Assembly (NCBI RefSeq): GCF_005239225.2
Contig: NC_133287.1
Location: 16,248,519 to 16,312,518 of the forward strand
DNA from: Populus alba
Taxonomy: Eukaryota; Streptophyta; Magnoliopsida; Malpighiales; Salicaceae
Direction of reading: 5' to 3'
Length of the DNA stretch: 64,000 nucleotides
A program made the translations under genes and the position numbers. A model generated the notes under the pieces. The model made no database searches, was not told the DNA's origin, and saw nothing but the letters and a program-made list of their open reading frames with translations. Below, piece after piece: positions 11,346 through 21,558 of the stretch (its first letter is position 1; each line of letters begins with the position of its first letter).

Positions 11346-12700
11346 AAAAAAAAAAAAGGTTAATGCATTGTTAACTAGCCATGCTTTCAAATCATTTTGC
11401 TTTCTAAATGCTTTTGGGACAGTCTCTCGCCGTTCCAATCCATTCATGTATTGTATTATTAATCACTCTAGCCATGCTAGTTAACTACTTACACGGGATT
11501 CTCCCTCTTCCAAAACACTATTATTTCTCTCAACCATTTTAAAGATTAATGAAAACTAATAACAAATTGTAACAAAATCATGACCATTGGATCATGATTC
11601 TAAACACTATTATAGCATATCTGTTTTTAAAGTTTGTAATTGTTTTTTTAATATCTGTCAAAAATATTTTTTTACTACGACACAAAAAATTATTACAATA
11701 TAGACTTGGATAGTAAAATCATAAAATTATAAGTAATTGTTTAAAATAATTATATATTGACAATTCTAGCAAAGAAATTAAATTACATTAAAATCTAATA
11801 AAGTGAGTCAACAATATTATAATCAATGAATGATTTAAATAAAACTAGAGAAATAAATAATAAGAATCAATAAATTAATGACATGAAAAAATAAAAAATC
11901 TTAGATCAAAACTTGTCAATACAGGGAAATCACTAAATGATAAGAAGTAAACATGAACCTAATAGTTTCCTTTCGGGTTAAAAGCTAATCGGCTTAAAGT
12001 AGTAATTAACTAACATAAATTCAATAATGAAATAAAACTCCTAAACAATGTTTAATATGTTAGAAACAATTCAAATTAAAAATAATTAATTAAAATTAAT
12101 TAATTAAATAAAATATAATAATAAAAAAAGTCTTCATGTTAAAATTCCTTCATGTAACTCGAATCTTCAAATTTTTTATATTCTTGATAGATTTGAATAC
12201 TGATTTCAAATATATCATTCTCTTTCATCTGGATGAATTACTTAGCTTATAATATATGGTTGAAAAGCTTCAGATGTCTAGTTTCCACCTTAACTTTAGT
12301 CTCAGAAAACTTCCATCGGTAGCTTTAGATATGTTCTAAACAGTACACGAAGGTCTAGTTTGACATATTTAAAAAGATTCATCTACTGACTTTTCACCTC
12401 TGAAATATTATGTTCCTGAACTCTATTTGACATAACAATTCACCACAATATATTTTCATGTGTTTAATATTTTCTTGTAAAATTTCAGCTCTATCCAATA
12501 TACAGTTTAAAAGATATATTAAATCTCGTAAAACTGGTCAGCAGATATTTTAATGTTAAATTTGAACTTAACTTGGTTTATATCACAAATTTAGTAAACT
12601 CGTAAAATCGGATCAAATTTATCAATTTTACACTATTTAAATCTGATTTTATTAATTTTAAATTCTTAATCTAATTTTATACATTAAATATATATTGACA
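11346..12700. other. AT-rich intergenic DNA, no gene seen
   Basis: No coding region, RNA gene or clear repeat could be supported on either strand. Long A/T runs, stop codons in all frames and scattered low-complexity tracts are all that is visible. Confidence 0.5.
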
Positions 12701-12879
12701 CATAAAATCATATGAGTTAAGTCTTGACTTTAACAGCAATGATTATAGCTAGCTAGCTATATTAATAATTTGTCAACTAAAGTTGCTTCTTTTCCCTCCA
12801 ATCATCACTTTTATTTCTTTTCTTATTTCTTTTTTTTATTGGAATGTCTCCTATTATCGCATGGGAGAAATAAATAACA

Positions 12880-13290
12880 TTACAGTATAATATTTTCACG
12901 TAAGTCATAGGTTGGTGAACCACACGCTATTAAATTCCTCTTCCAAAACTCCTTGTCGACCCGTAGCCGCTTTTGGCTAATTTCATGCCTTTGGGCGCGC
13001 ACCAAATGTCAAACCCTTCTTTCTTTTTATGGCTGACACCTGCATCTCTCAAATTGGTAAAGGACAGAGACCTCCGTTAAGCCCCTCGCCGTCACAAAGC
13101 TAACGCCTAACGCCCACGTAACGGTTTCCCTGGCAACACAGCTTTATCTGCTTTATAGCCACGAAACCTAAGAGTGATTTCTACCACCAGTTATGAACCA
13201 ACACGTGTGCACTTAGGTCATACTACGTTAGCATGACTGCATGGCCCCGTTGGGTGTCTGTAGTTGCTGGTGGAGGGAGTCCGGTCATTT
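12880..13290. other. GC-richer unique island without an ORF
   Basis: This stretch stands out from its AT-rich surroundings. It contains GGGCGCGC near 12994, 'ctcgccgtcac', CACGTAACGG near 13114 and an ACACGTGTG motif near 13202. No long ORF or splice-ready exon follows. It has the feel of a promoter or 5' UTR whose gene has been lost, or of a genic relic. The CACGTG-like sites are the only candidate regulatory elements, and function is speculative. Confidence 0.3.
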
Positions 13291-13440
13291 CTAACTTGCG
13301 GCAAAAAGTTGTTTTAAAATATTTTTTTCATTAAAAATATATTAAAAAATTGTTTTTTTTAATATTAAAATATTAAGAAAATATTAATTTAAATTTTTTA
13401 AAAAAATATTAAAAACATGTTTGAATTGCAATTATAATCA
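13290..13440. mobile_element. MITE-like AT-rich element, degenerate
   Basis: It has the sequence pattern of the abundant family in this window: 'tattttttcattaaaaatatattaaaaaattg', then 'aatattaaaatattaagaaaatattaattta', then a run of T/A and 'gaattgcaattataatc'. The ends are not clear. Confidence 0.4.
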
Positions 13441-13904
13441 ATGCCTTATTTAGTCAAAAGATCAATAGGATTTGTATTTGTATTTTAATTTGATTGACAT
13501 TCGGCAATTTTGAGAACGTGATCAATTTTCCTTGCTAGTTTATAAGACAAAATCAATACTTTTTTTCAAAATTGATAAGACAAAAAAAGAAGAAGAAGAA
13601 AGATGAGACAGATAATAATGAAATTATATACAGTGTAATCCGTTATTATATACACACACACACATGTTGCTGATTATTTTGGCACGGTTAAACTATGTTC
13701 TTGGTTTTAATAATAGTTAATTAATTAATATCTTTTTCAATTCATAAAAAAAATGATATTCGATATCAACAAATCATAGCTTATTTATGTTTTTGCTAGA
13801 AATAAATTTGTATGGTTTAAATTTTAGTTTGATTATTTGTATTTATGTTGAGTCCACGTAAGAATGAGGATGGGGTATTTTTTTGTATTCATTTCATAAA
13901 TTAC

Positions 13905-14420
13905 CAATTTACTGCTAAAAGATAGGAGGAGACCTTTAAATTTAAAGTAGGAGATAAGATATACTTGAAAGTCTCATAATAGAAGTATATGCTATGAAAA
14001 AGAAACTAGCACCGAGATACATGGGAGCCCTTAGTAGTTGTTAAGAGAATTGATCAACCTATAACATATCAGTTGACTTTGCCCCTGTATATACATATAT
14101 GGCTAAGTTCCATGATATATTTCATGTCTTATTGCTATGCAAGGCCAAGATAGATCCTTAATTAGTGTTTTTGCAAGTCCATATAGAAATTGAAGAGGAC
14201 TTGACCTTGAAAGTAATACTTATAAGAGTGTTGGATCTCGACAAGAAAGAGGTAAGGAATAATAAGATCCATATAATTAAAGTTTTATAGAGAAGTTCTC
14301 AAGTGAACAAGGAAACTTGGGAACGAGAGTCAGGAATAAGAACAAAATATTGTGAAGAAAACTTAAGAAAACTCATCATAAAAACACAAAAGAGAGGTAG
14401 ATTAAGAAATAAAAGTGTGT
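13905..14420 (+). mobile_element. Ty3/gypsy retrotransposon remnant: integrase C-terminus and chromodomain-like end
   Basis: Plus-strand translation with frameshifts gives, in order, FKVGDKIYLKVS, PRYMGAL, VVKRIDQPITYQLTLP, AKFHDIFHVLLL, EEDLTLKVILIRVLDLDKKE and VNKETWERES. These follow the order of plant chromovirus Pol C-termini (GDKVFLKVSP, PRYIGPF, RVGPVAYRLALP, HNVFHVSMLRK, then a chromodomain ending ATWE). Stops are present (for example in the segment after KIDP). A purine tract (TAGGGGGAGA, 14421-14430) follows, as expected before a 3' LTR. No upstream gag, RT or RNase H was found, so this is a truncated 3' end. Confidence 0.7.
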
Positions 14421-14432
14421 TAGGGGGAGAAT

Positions 14433-16240
14433 TGAACATGAAATTGGTAGATCCAAGGCCCAAAATCTTAAAAAAAAATATATGGTTAAGGATTTTTGGA
14501 GGGAAGAAAGAAGAGTGAAGGAAGAAAGAGGGTATTTTCAAGCTTTCGACCTTTGAGTTTCCAGGTAACAAAACTTTCCAAAAACAATTGATTTAAATGG
14601 TTTTTGTGTGTAATGTTTAATGAGAAGTATTAGGGTATAGGGATTCTTGAAATTGAATGTTAGAGTGTTAGATGATGTGTTTTGATTATTAATTAATGTT
14701 TAATTATGTGAAAAATAATTGGGTAACAACTAAATTTGAAAGAATTGAAGAGAATTTATTCCTCTTTTTAGGCAAAGCTTTCAGCCACATAAAAAAAAAA
14801 AATAATCAGTGTTTGGATTATTTAATGCAAATGATAGATTTATTGCGTAGAATTGTGTGTTTGAATGAAAAATGTAGGGTGAAGTGATTGAAAAAAAAAA
14901 AGCCTATGAAGGAGACAATTTCAGCTAAGACAAAATTAATTACGATGATTAATTTACTATGGAGTGTGATTATTAACATGTAAATTAAACTATTGATGGA
15001 TGAATTAGAGATTTATATTAAGAAAAATTAAAATGGAATATTATTCCATATTTATGCATAATTTTCGGATAGGAAAAGGAAAACAAGAAATTTACGACTT
15101 TGATTTTTTTTTTTTTTCAAATTGAAAAATTTGTTGATGATGTTTAAATGAGAATTTGGATTATGTATGGATAAAGATTTGAAATTTATAAAATATATGT
15201 ATTGGTACATGTGAAATTTTTGGTATTATTACACAACATGAGCGACTAACATAACTCAAATTCTAAGGTTAATGTTAAAAACCATGACTTTTTATTATTT
15301 ATTTAAAGTTAAGCATGATTTTGAAGTTCCATTTAAGTTATAACTTATAGCATCTTGTATTATGTCGAGTTAATTATCTTGTAATAGAAACTAACACCTA
15401 GTTTAAGTATGTCGAGCTAGTTATACTGGAATAGAAACTAACGCTTAGTTTGGGTATTTCAAGCTAGTTATTTAGTAATAGAAACTAATACTTCGTTTAA
15501 GTATGTCGAGCTAATTATACTGGAATAGAAACTAACGCCTAATTTGGGTATTTGGAGCTAGTTATCTCGGAATAAGAATTAATGTCTAGTTTGGGCATGT
15601 TTGGTTAGTTATTCTAGAATTTGAAATTCATGTTTGAATTTTAAAAATGCGAATAAGTATTTTTGGGATAAGGGTCTATGTATGATCTTAAAAAGAAATC
15701 ATTATGAAAATGAAATGTTTTACAATAAGATACCAAAATTATTAATGATTTAGATTGTTAATTTTATAAATGATTGACCTATTTAAGTTGAATTAAGGAA
15801 TATTTAATTTTGTATATATTTTATCTCATGTTATATTTAAGTGTGAATAACTTCATATGAAATAAATTTTCAGGTATATAATAACAACACATTGATCCAT
15901 AATTTATTTGTAGAAATTCTACTTCTGTGTTAAAAACTCCAATGGAACAAGTTGTTAAATCATTTTGTATGTAAAAAGTCCAAAGATAATATTTTTGGAT
16001 TGTTTTGAAATGTTAGAAATTATGATGTATGATGTAATTTTAATTGGTTTGAAATGTGAATGATTTAAATTAGGTTTTTATTTTAATTTTACTTTAAATT
16101 CTTAGATAAAATATTGTCATAATTCATGCTTAAATTATATATATAGTGATAGTAACCATAACAAGTATCAACAATACACACACTCACCATTTTTCTTTTT
16201 CTTTTTCTTCTTTTTCTTCTTCGTTCTCTCCTTAAATTTT
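14433..16240 (+). mobile_element. Probable 3' LTR of the gypsy remnant, end undefined
   Basis: It begins with TG directly after the polypurine-like tract at 14421-14430. It contains 'gatccaaggcccaaaat' and, from 15361, a 47-bp tandem repeat. No second LTR is in the window, so the right end cannot be fixed; it is placed near 16240 where sequence character changes to T-rich arrays. The short ORFs at 14299-14887 are not supported as genes. Confidence 0.4.
15361..15620. repeat. 47-bp tandem repeat, about 5.5 copies
   Basis: Units start at 15361, 15408, 15455, 15502, 15549 and 15596 (partial). Each has the form 'tatgtcgagctagttat...ggaatagaaactaacgcctagtttggg'. Units alternate between two flavours: ending TTTAAG or TTTGGG, with GTCGAG or TTCAAG near the start. 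This suggests a dimer-like higher order of about 94 bp. Confidence 0.85.
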
Positions 16241-17570
16241 GCTAGTAAAATTTAATAACAGCCCTTTATTTTTTTTTTCTTTATATTTGGTCCATATTTT
16301 TTTTATTAATATTTATTTATTTTAGAATAAGCTATAAAATTATAAATGCCTTTTAATTTCACTCTCTACTATTTTTAAATCTACATATAATTTATAAAAT
16401 TATAAATGTTTTTTTTAATCTCACCACCTATAATTTTCAAATATATAAATAATCTATCAAATTATAAATGTTTTTAATTTCACCGCACTATGATTTTTTT
16501 AATCTTTCAAATTTTATTATTTTAATTGTTATTTATTTTATTATGGATCATTTTTTTTCTTATTTTTAAATTTTATCATTCTTGAGTTTTTTTTTTCTAT
16601 CAAATGTTTTTCTTATTCTTTTTGTTGTTATTTTTTTGGCTTTTACTAGTTTTTTTATTAATATTTTTTTTCACAAATTTCATTCTTAAAAATTAAATTG
16701 GTTGAAAATTAAGTTTCTTGATTGAATTCATATCCAAGATTTCATGGGTTGTGAATTTTAGAAATTAGATCAAGCTAATAAGTCTTAATCGAAGATGTTT
16801 TGTTTTTGTTTTTTTTAATAAGTCTTAACCGAATGTGTTTTGTTTTTGTTTTTTTTTTAAGGTAATGTTTTCTTCTTCTTTTTTTTTTTTGTTGGGTTTT
16901 GCTTAGTTAGTTTTTGAGGTTTGCCTTTTATTGGGTTGCCCCTATAATTATTTCCAATTTAACATCTCTACTATTTTTTATTTTTAAGGTGATGTTTTCA
17001 TATGTTTCATCCTTTTTAGGTTTTGTTTCTATATTCTTTTTTTTTTTTAATTTCACCTCTATTATTTAATCTATAAATAATATATGAGATTATAGATGTT
17101 TTTTAATTTCACCCTTATGATTTTTACTCTTTCAAATTTAATTTTTATTTTTTTAATTGCTATTTATTTTATTTGAAATCATTTCTTAAATTGTCTTTAT
17201 TTTTTTTTCGAATCTCATCATCCATGGGTTTTTTTTTTTGCTATCAAATTTCTTCAAAACTAAACTTGTTGAGAGTTAAGCTTATGGATTAAATCCGAGT
17301 CTAGAATTTCATGAGTTGTATGTTTTAGAAATTATAATAGGTTCAGAAGGTTAGCCAAGGTTTTCTTGGGTTTTGTTTTAGATGATGTTTTCTTATATTT
17401 TATCCTCTCTTTTTTTAGATTTTGTTTTGTATTTTATTAGGTTATTCTATAATTTTTTTTTAATTTTACTCATATTATTTTTTAATGTATAAATAATCTA
17501 TAAAATTATAAATATTTTTTAATTTACCTCTGGAGATTGTTTTAATGAGTCCACAAATGTAGTGATCTAT
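16240..17570. repeat. T-rich array with about 60-bp subunits and a larger duplication
   Basis: The motif 'ataatctataaaattataaatgttttttaatttcacc' recurs roughly every 60 bp near 16330-16490, 17080-17110 and 17485-17525. A longer block containing 'gttgaaaattaagtttcttgat...atttcatgggttgtgaattttagaaatta' at 16698-16770 is repeated near 17268-17335. No coding is present. Confidence 0.65.
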
Positions 17571-17988
17571 GAAATGAAGATGGGGCAACACTTACTATTT
17601 TTTTTTTATTAAAAAACTGCAAAAGGTGGATAAACATTTTATTTTCCCAAATGAAAATACATTGCCGGGTTTGAAAAGCAATTTGAGCAGCACTAATGTC
17701 AAAATTTGAAAATGGGACTCTGGTTTTTTTTGGTAAATCACGACTTAAAGCTCTAAATTAGATATATGGAGGTAGCATCGATCCAATGAGATCATGATAC
17801 AGAATAGAATACAAACTCATGAATAGATCATTAATAACACAGTCCTGCCTCACATATGAATTTCTCGTTAAACCGAAATTCACTAGCAAATCTCTTCAGC
17901 TGCATTTGCCACTAATGTTGAAATTTGTTAATATTTACCCATGAAATTGGATAACAATATTTTGTTAATCATATTAAAACCATCAAAT

Positions 17989-18297
17989 TGTTAGAAAATA
18001 ATATAAATTATATCATGAGATCTTATCTAACAACTTAAATATTAGTTAAAATAGTTCTTTGATATGATATTATAACCTAGATGATTAAGTGGTCACGAAT
18101 TTAAATTTCACAATTCTTATTTATTTGATAAAAATTAAACACAAGTAATATAAACTTTGTGTAAATTTCAAGTTTAAAAGACCTAATAGTTTATCTAATA
18201 GTTATAACTTAAGGAAATATGTTAGAGAATAATATAAATCATATGTTATAATTTTATCTAATAATTTAAATTATTAAATTAAAATAATTATTTGATA
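17989..18297 (+). mobile_element. TRIM-like miniature LTR retroelement
   Basis: Two direct repeats of about 76-78 bp, 17989-18064 and 18220-18297, both run from TGTTAGA-AATAATATAAAT to TTTGATA. They bracket about 155 bp of non-coding DNA. Immediately after the left repeat (18065) is TGATATTATAACCT, which resembles the initiator-tRNA-Met primer-binding site TGGTATCAGAGCCT with only G-to-A or C-to-T differences. Short terminal repeats, an adjacent PBS and no coding are the definition of a TRIM. No clean target-site duplication was seen. Confidence 0.6.
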
Positions 18298-19330
18298 AAA
18301 AAAGTGCTGATACAAGCAAAACATACTTGCTGAGACAGTAACGACTTTTCATCATATTTTGGCGAATGCATGATAGCTGGTGGGACACAGGAAAACAGCC
18401 GTTCATTTGTATTCTTGTTGAATTTACAACATGTACAATGTATATATAAATTTGTCGCCGGAGGGTAAGAAATACAGAGTTTTTTTTTATTATTATCTTC
18501 TCTTTTGAATTTGGAGGCATGTACAAACAACATTGTCAAAAACTGTTGACTTCATCGATTACAAATACAAACTTCATTCATGGATTAGGTGCTCCTTTTC
18601 AAGGGACTCAAATGGGTTAACCTAATTTCAATTGTTTTTTAAATTGGAAGGGAAAATGAAGAAGAAGGGGATCATGTACAAGATCATGATCCTCTTATTT
18701 TAATGTATTTCTCATTATGATATTTTGAATTTGCCAAATATCATTATCAATCAAGACACCACCTTAACTAGATTTGTTTGTCCTTGTTTGAAATTGAAAC
18801 CTCTTATTTTTACTTTCTACCTATTTTGGATAGTGGCTATCAATTTATTAAAAACAATTAGCATGTTTTTCTTTTTTAAAATATTGATGAAATATAACAA
18901 TTTAAAAAATAATTAATAAAATAACATAGTTTATTCATGTTATGATCGAAGAAATACGGTATTCACTCTTATTTTATTAATTTTTTAAAAACTATATTAT
19001 TTAATCAATATGTTTTTTTTATATTAAAATGCTAATAAGCAAAGAATAACCCATTATAAGCTAGAAAGTATTCCATCGACACTTGTCTCTAATGCAAAAG
19101 TATTGACTACCTCCACAAGCAGCAGCAACTTAAAGTTTGACAAAGGGGAGCAGAATCAAGGCATGTGTCGATGAAGCTCATAATATTAAAATTACGATGA
19201 TGAATTCTGATATCTTTATGGCATGTTTGTTAACCATCAAACACTCTCATTGCCACTCCACCGGACATGATTTGCGTCTACCATACTTTATTAATCAATC
19301 ACTCAAACAAGCAAGAAGACTTTTAAATAA
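18298..19330. other. Intergenic DNA, no gene supported
   Basis: Two overlapping short ORFs at 18266-18539 (minus) and one at 18725-18916 lack homology cues or codon structure. The 18300-18700 part is less AT-rich than its flanks and might be an untranslated or relic region. Nothing firm can be said. Confidence 0.4.
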
Positions 19331-19331
19331 A

Positions 19332-19507
19332 CCATCTAGTCTAATGATAAAAATTTAGGATTAAAAAATTTATTTTTTTGTAATCTCAAATTCAAACTCT
19401 ATGGTTGTTAATATGATGGTTACTAGAAACTTAAATGGTCGTTAATTTCAGGACCCGTGAGATTAATTAAAATACGTACAAACTGACCTGAACATTAAAA
19501 AAAAATA
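19332..19507 (+). mobile_element. tRNA-type SINE, diverged
   Basis: The left part has an A-box-like 'gtctaatgata' (about 19339-19349) and a B-box-like 'aaattcaaactc' (about 19387-19398), spaced as in a tRNA promoter. The body reads 'ttaaatggtcgttaatttcaggacccgtgagattaatt' and ends in an A-run at about 19497-19507. The same body occurs reverse-complemented at 27064-27165. Target-site duplications were not identified. Confidence 0.6.
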
Positions 19508-19509
19508 AT

Positions 19510-20640
19510 TAAATAATTGGATTCCGTACATGGTATTGTTTCTTGGAACTCTCTCTGCATTTGTCTGCTCCCTTAGGGATGAACAAAGTGCTTAGTCACG
19601 CCATAATTGATCTTAGGTTTATGCAACAAGAAAGATTGCACAAGCAACAAGCATACGTGATAAGGGGAAATAGTTTATACAAAAAAAAAAAAAAAAAAAA
19701 CAAGGTGGAGAGTCGGAGACAGTTGATGATTTCTTGATTTGCTTTTTCTTGATAAATATTATCCAGGAGTGATTGGTAAACACGTTTACAGGGTGAGTAT
19801 ATATAGAACCAAAGCATCAATCCAAAGATTTCCTTGAGATTATATTTGATTACATAAGCAAGGAGGTTAAAGAAATGGTAATTAATAGACAGCAGATTAA
19901 ATTAACACAGGTGTTCTCCTTTTTGCATCAACAAGTGTTTAAAACTACTGAAGTTTAGGTATACGAAGAAGACCTAGGGTTTATAAAACAACTTCCTTTC
20001 CTCATATCATGCCACTTAGCAGAATTTTCACCTAAGATAATAAATCCTTTGTTCTAATCCACTGCACGTTGCTTTACGAAGTAAAAAAGTGTTGGTGCGA
20101 GCAACAGGGAAGAGGATTAAGTCAACTATGATAGAGTTAATAAAGAATTAAGTAGAGCATCTGCTTAGCAACCGGCCAAATTAAATGACCTCTACTGACT
20201 TTTTAGCTTGTCCCAAGATACGCTCTCTGATCGTTTTCAAAAGATTTATACATAATCTCTTCATTTTAATAATTTGATTTATTTTTTTAGACAAAATGGC
20301 TGATGGTTATCACCTTGACTAGAAAGCTAAAGTGATAGGTTATCAATATCTTCAAAAGATTCTTTTTAACAAATGTAGGGACTATGATTAAATAAATATA
20401 TTTAAATATTTTTCCGATAATATTACGAATGACGAGATTGTGAGTCTAAAGTTTGAAGAATTCATGAGATATTTATACTTTATAAATCTTGTCTTTTTAT
20501 AAAAAGGATTGAATAAAATGTTATTTTTCCTTGATATTATTTAATAAGGGATAGATATACATTAATGAAGGATAAATATGATAGGCTCTTGAGAGATTCT
20601 TATACATTTAGAGGTGTATGGAGATTATGATACAAAATAT
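19510..20640. other. Intergenic DNA, no gene supported
   Basis: It contains a 20-bp A-run near 19681-19700 and several short ORFs without recognisable features. The parts near 20390-20640 are AT-rich and carry many stops. Confidence 0.4.
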
Positions 20641-20679
20641 AGTTGAGCTCATGGGGCAAAACTCTTCCTATAAATTGAA

Positions 20680-20910
20680 TTTGAATATATTGGGTCTACC
20701 AACTTGCTAGATCCACGCTATCTTAAGCTTAATAGATAGTTAATCCATGTGTTTTGGGTTTAACAACCTGATAGACCCACATTGTCTTGGGCTTAACACA
20801 TAACTAAATACAGGTGTATCAGGTATGGTAACTTACTAGATCTTAATGTTTTGGACTTAGCACATGGCTAAATCTAAATGCATAAGAGTTAAGCCTGGTA
20901 GGGCGACATG
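20680..20910. repeat. Degenerate tandem repeat of about 63 bp, array 1
   Basis: Units follow the pattern 'tgggtctaccaacttgctagatccacgctatcttaagcttaa', then 'ttttgggtttaacaacctgatagacccacattgtcttgggcttaacacat', and so on. It is the same family as the longer array at 29945-30463 (gtctggcaagctgtcagacccaacatccttgggtt...). Confidence 0.6.
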
Positions 20911-21337
20911 CATATGATGCCAGCACCTAGCCACATAGTCAAAGAGTCATGGGGTCAGGGGGTCATAGGATAGGTTCAAGTTTCTTAATGATTTACTGCT
21001 TAATTACATTAATAGTTGCGATGACGAGAAACTTTGAGAAACAAGTTCAGACACTCACATATATTGATTATAATATTGTGACATCAACATTAAAATTTCA
21101 TGCTGTTCGAATTCAAAAAGGTTTGTGCATCGGCAACTGTCTTGGTTTGGTCATTATATACGACACCTAAACGTATGAAATATAAAGAAGAAAAGAAAAT
21201 TGCAGGCAAGCAGGGATAGGGAGAGCTGGAAACCCTTTGACAGGAGAACACGGATGAAGGAAAATGCAAGCCGATACTGTACAATTCTTGTCGTTGCCAA
21301 TGATTTCAGGAGGAGAAAAGCCGAAACCTCGGTATCA

Positions 21338-21433
21338 GGCCCATCAACTGAAAGGCTTAATGCTGGCAACTTGGGTCATATTTTCCTTCGGCCCATGAAA
21401 AACAGATGGACGAAATATTAAAATTATAGCCCA
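21338..21433 (+). promoter_or_regulatory. Three TGGGCY-type elements upstream of the PAC2 gene
   Basis: GGCCCAT at 21338-21344 and 21390-21396, and AGCCCA at 21428-21433, are reverse-complement forms of TGGGCC/TGGGCT. Clusters of this motif (site II type) are characteristic of plant housekeeping, ribosomal and proteasome-related promoters and are bound by TCP factors. They lie 125-220 bp before the start codon at 21559. The functional reading is inference from the known motif. Confidence 0.5.
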
Positions 21434-21558
21434 AACACCTATCTTGTTCTTCAAGTCGCAAGAAGAGCACTCTTGGCTACATAAAAGCGGCAAGAACTGG
21501 AATCATCATTTGCATTAAAAAGGAAACCCAAATTTAGTTTCTTGAAAGGAAAAGGAAA

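Noticed and set aside
15361..15620. Regularly spaced repeats resembling a CRISPR array
   Set aside because: Units are directly adjacent with no unique spacers, and the window is plant nuclear DNA; it is a tandem minisatellite.
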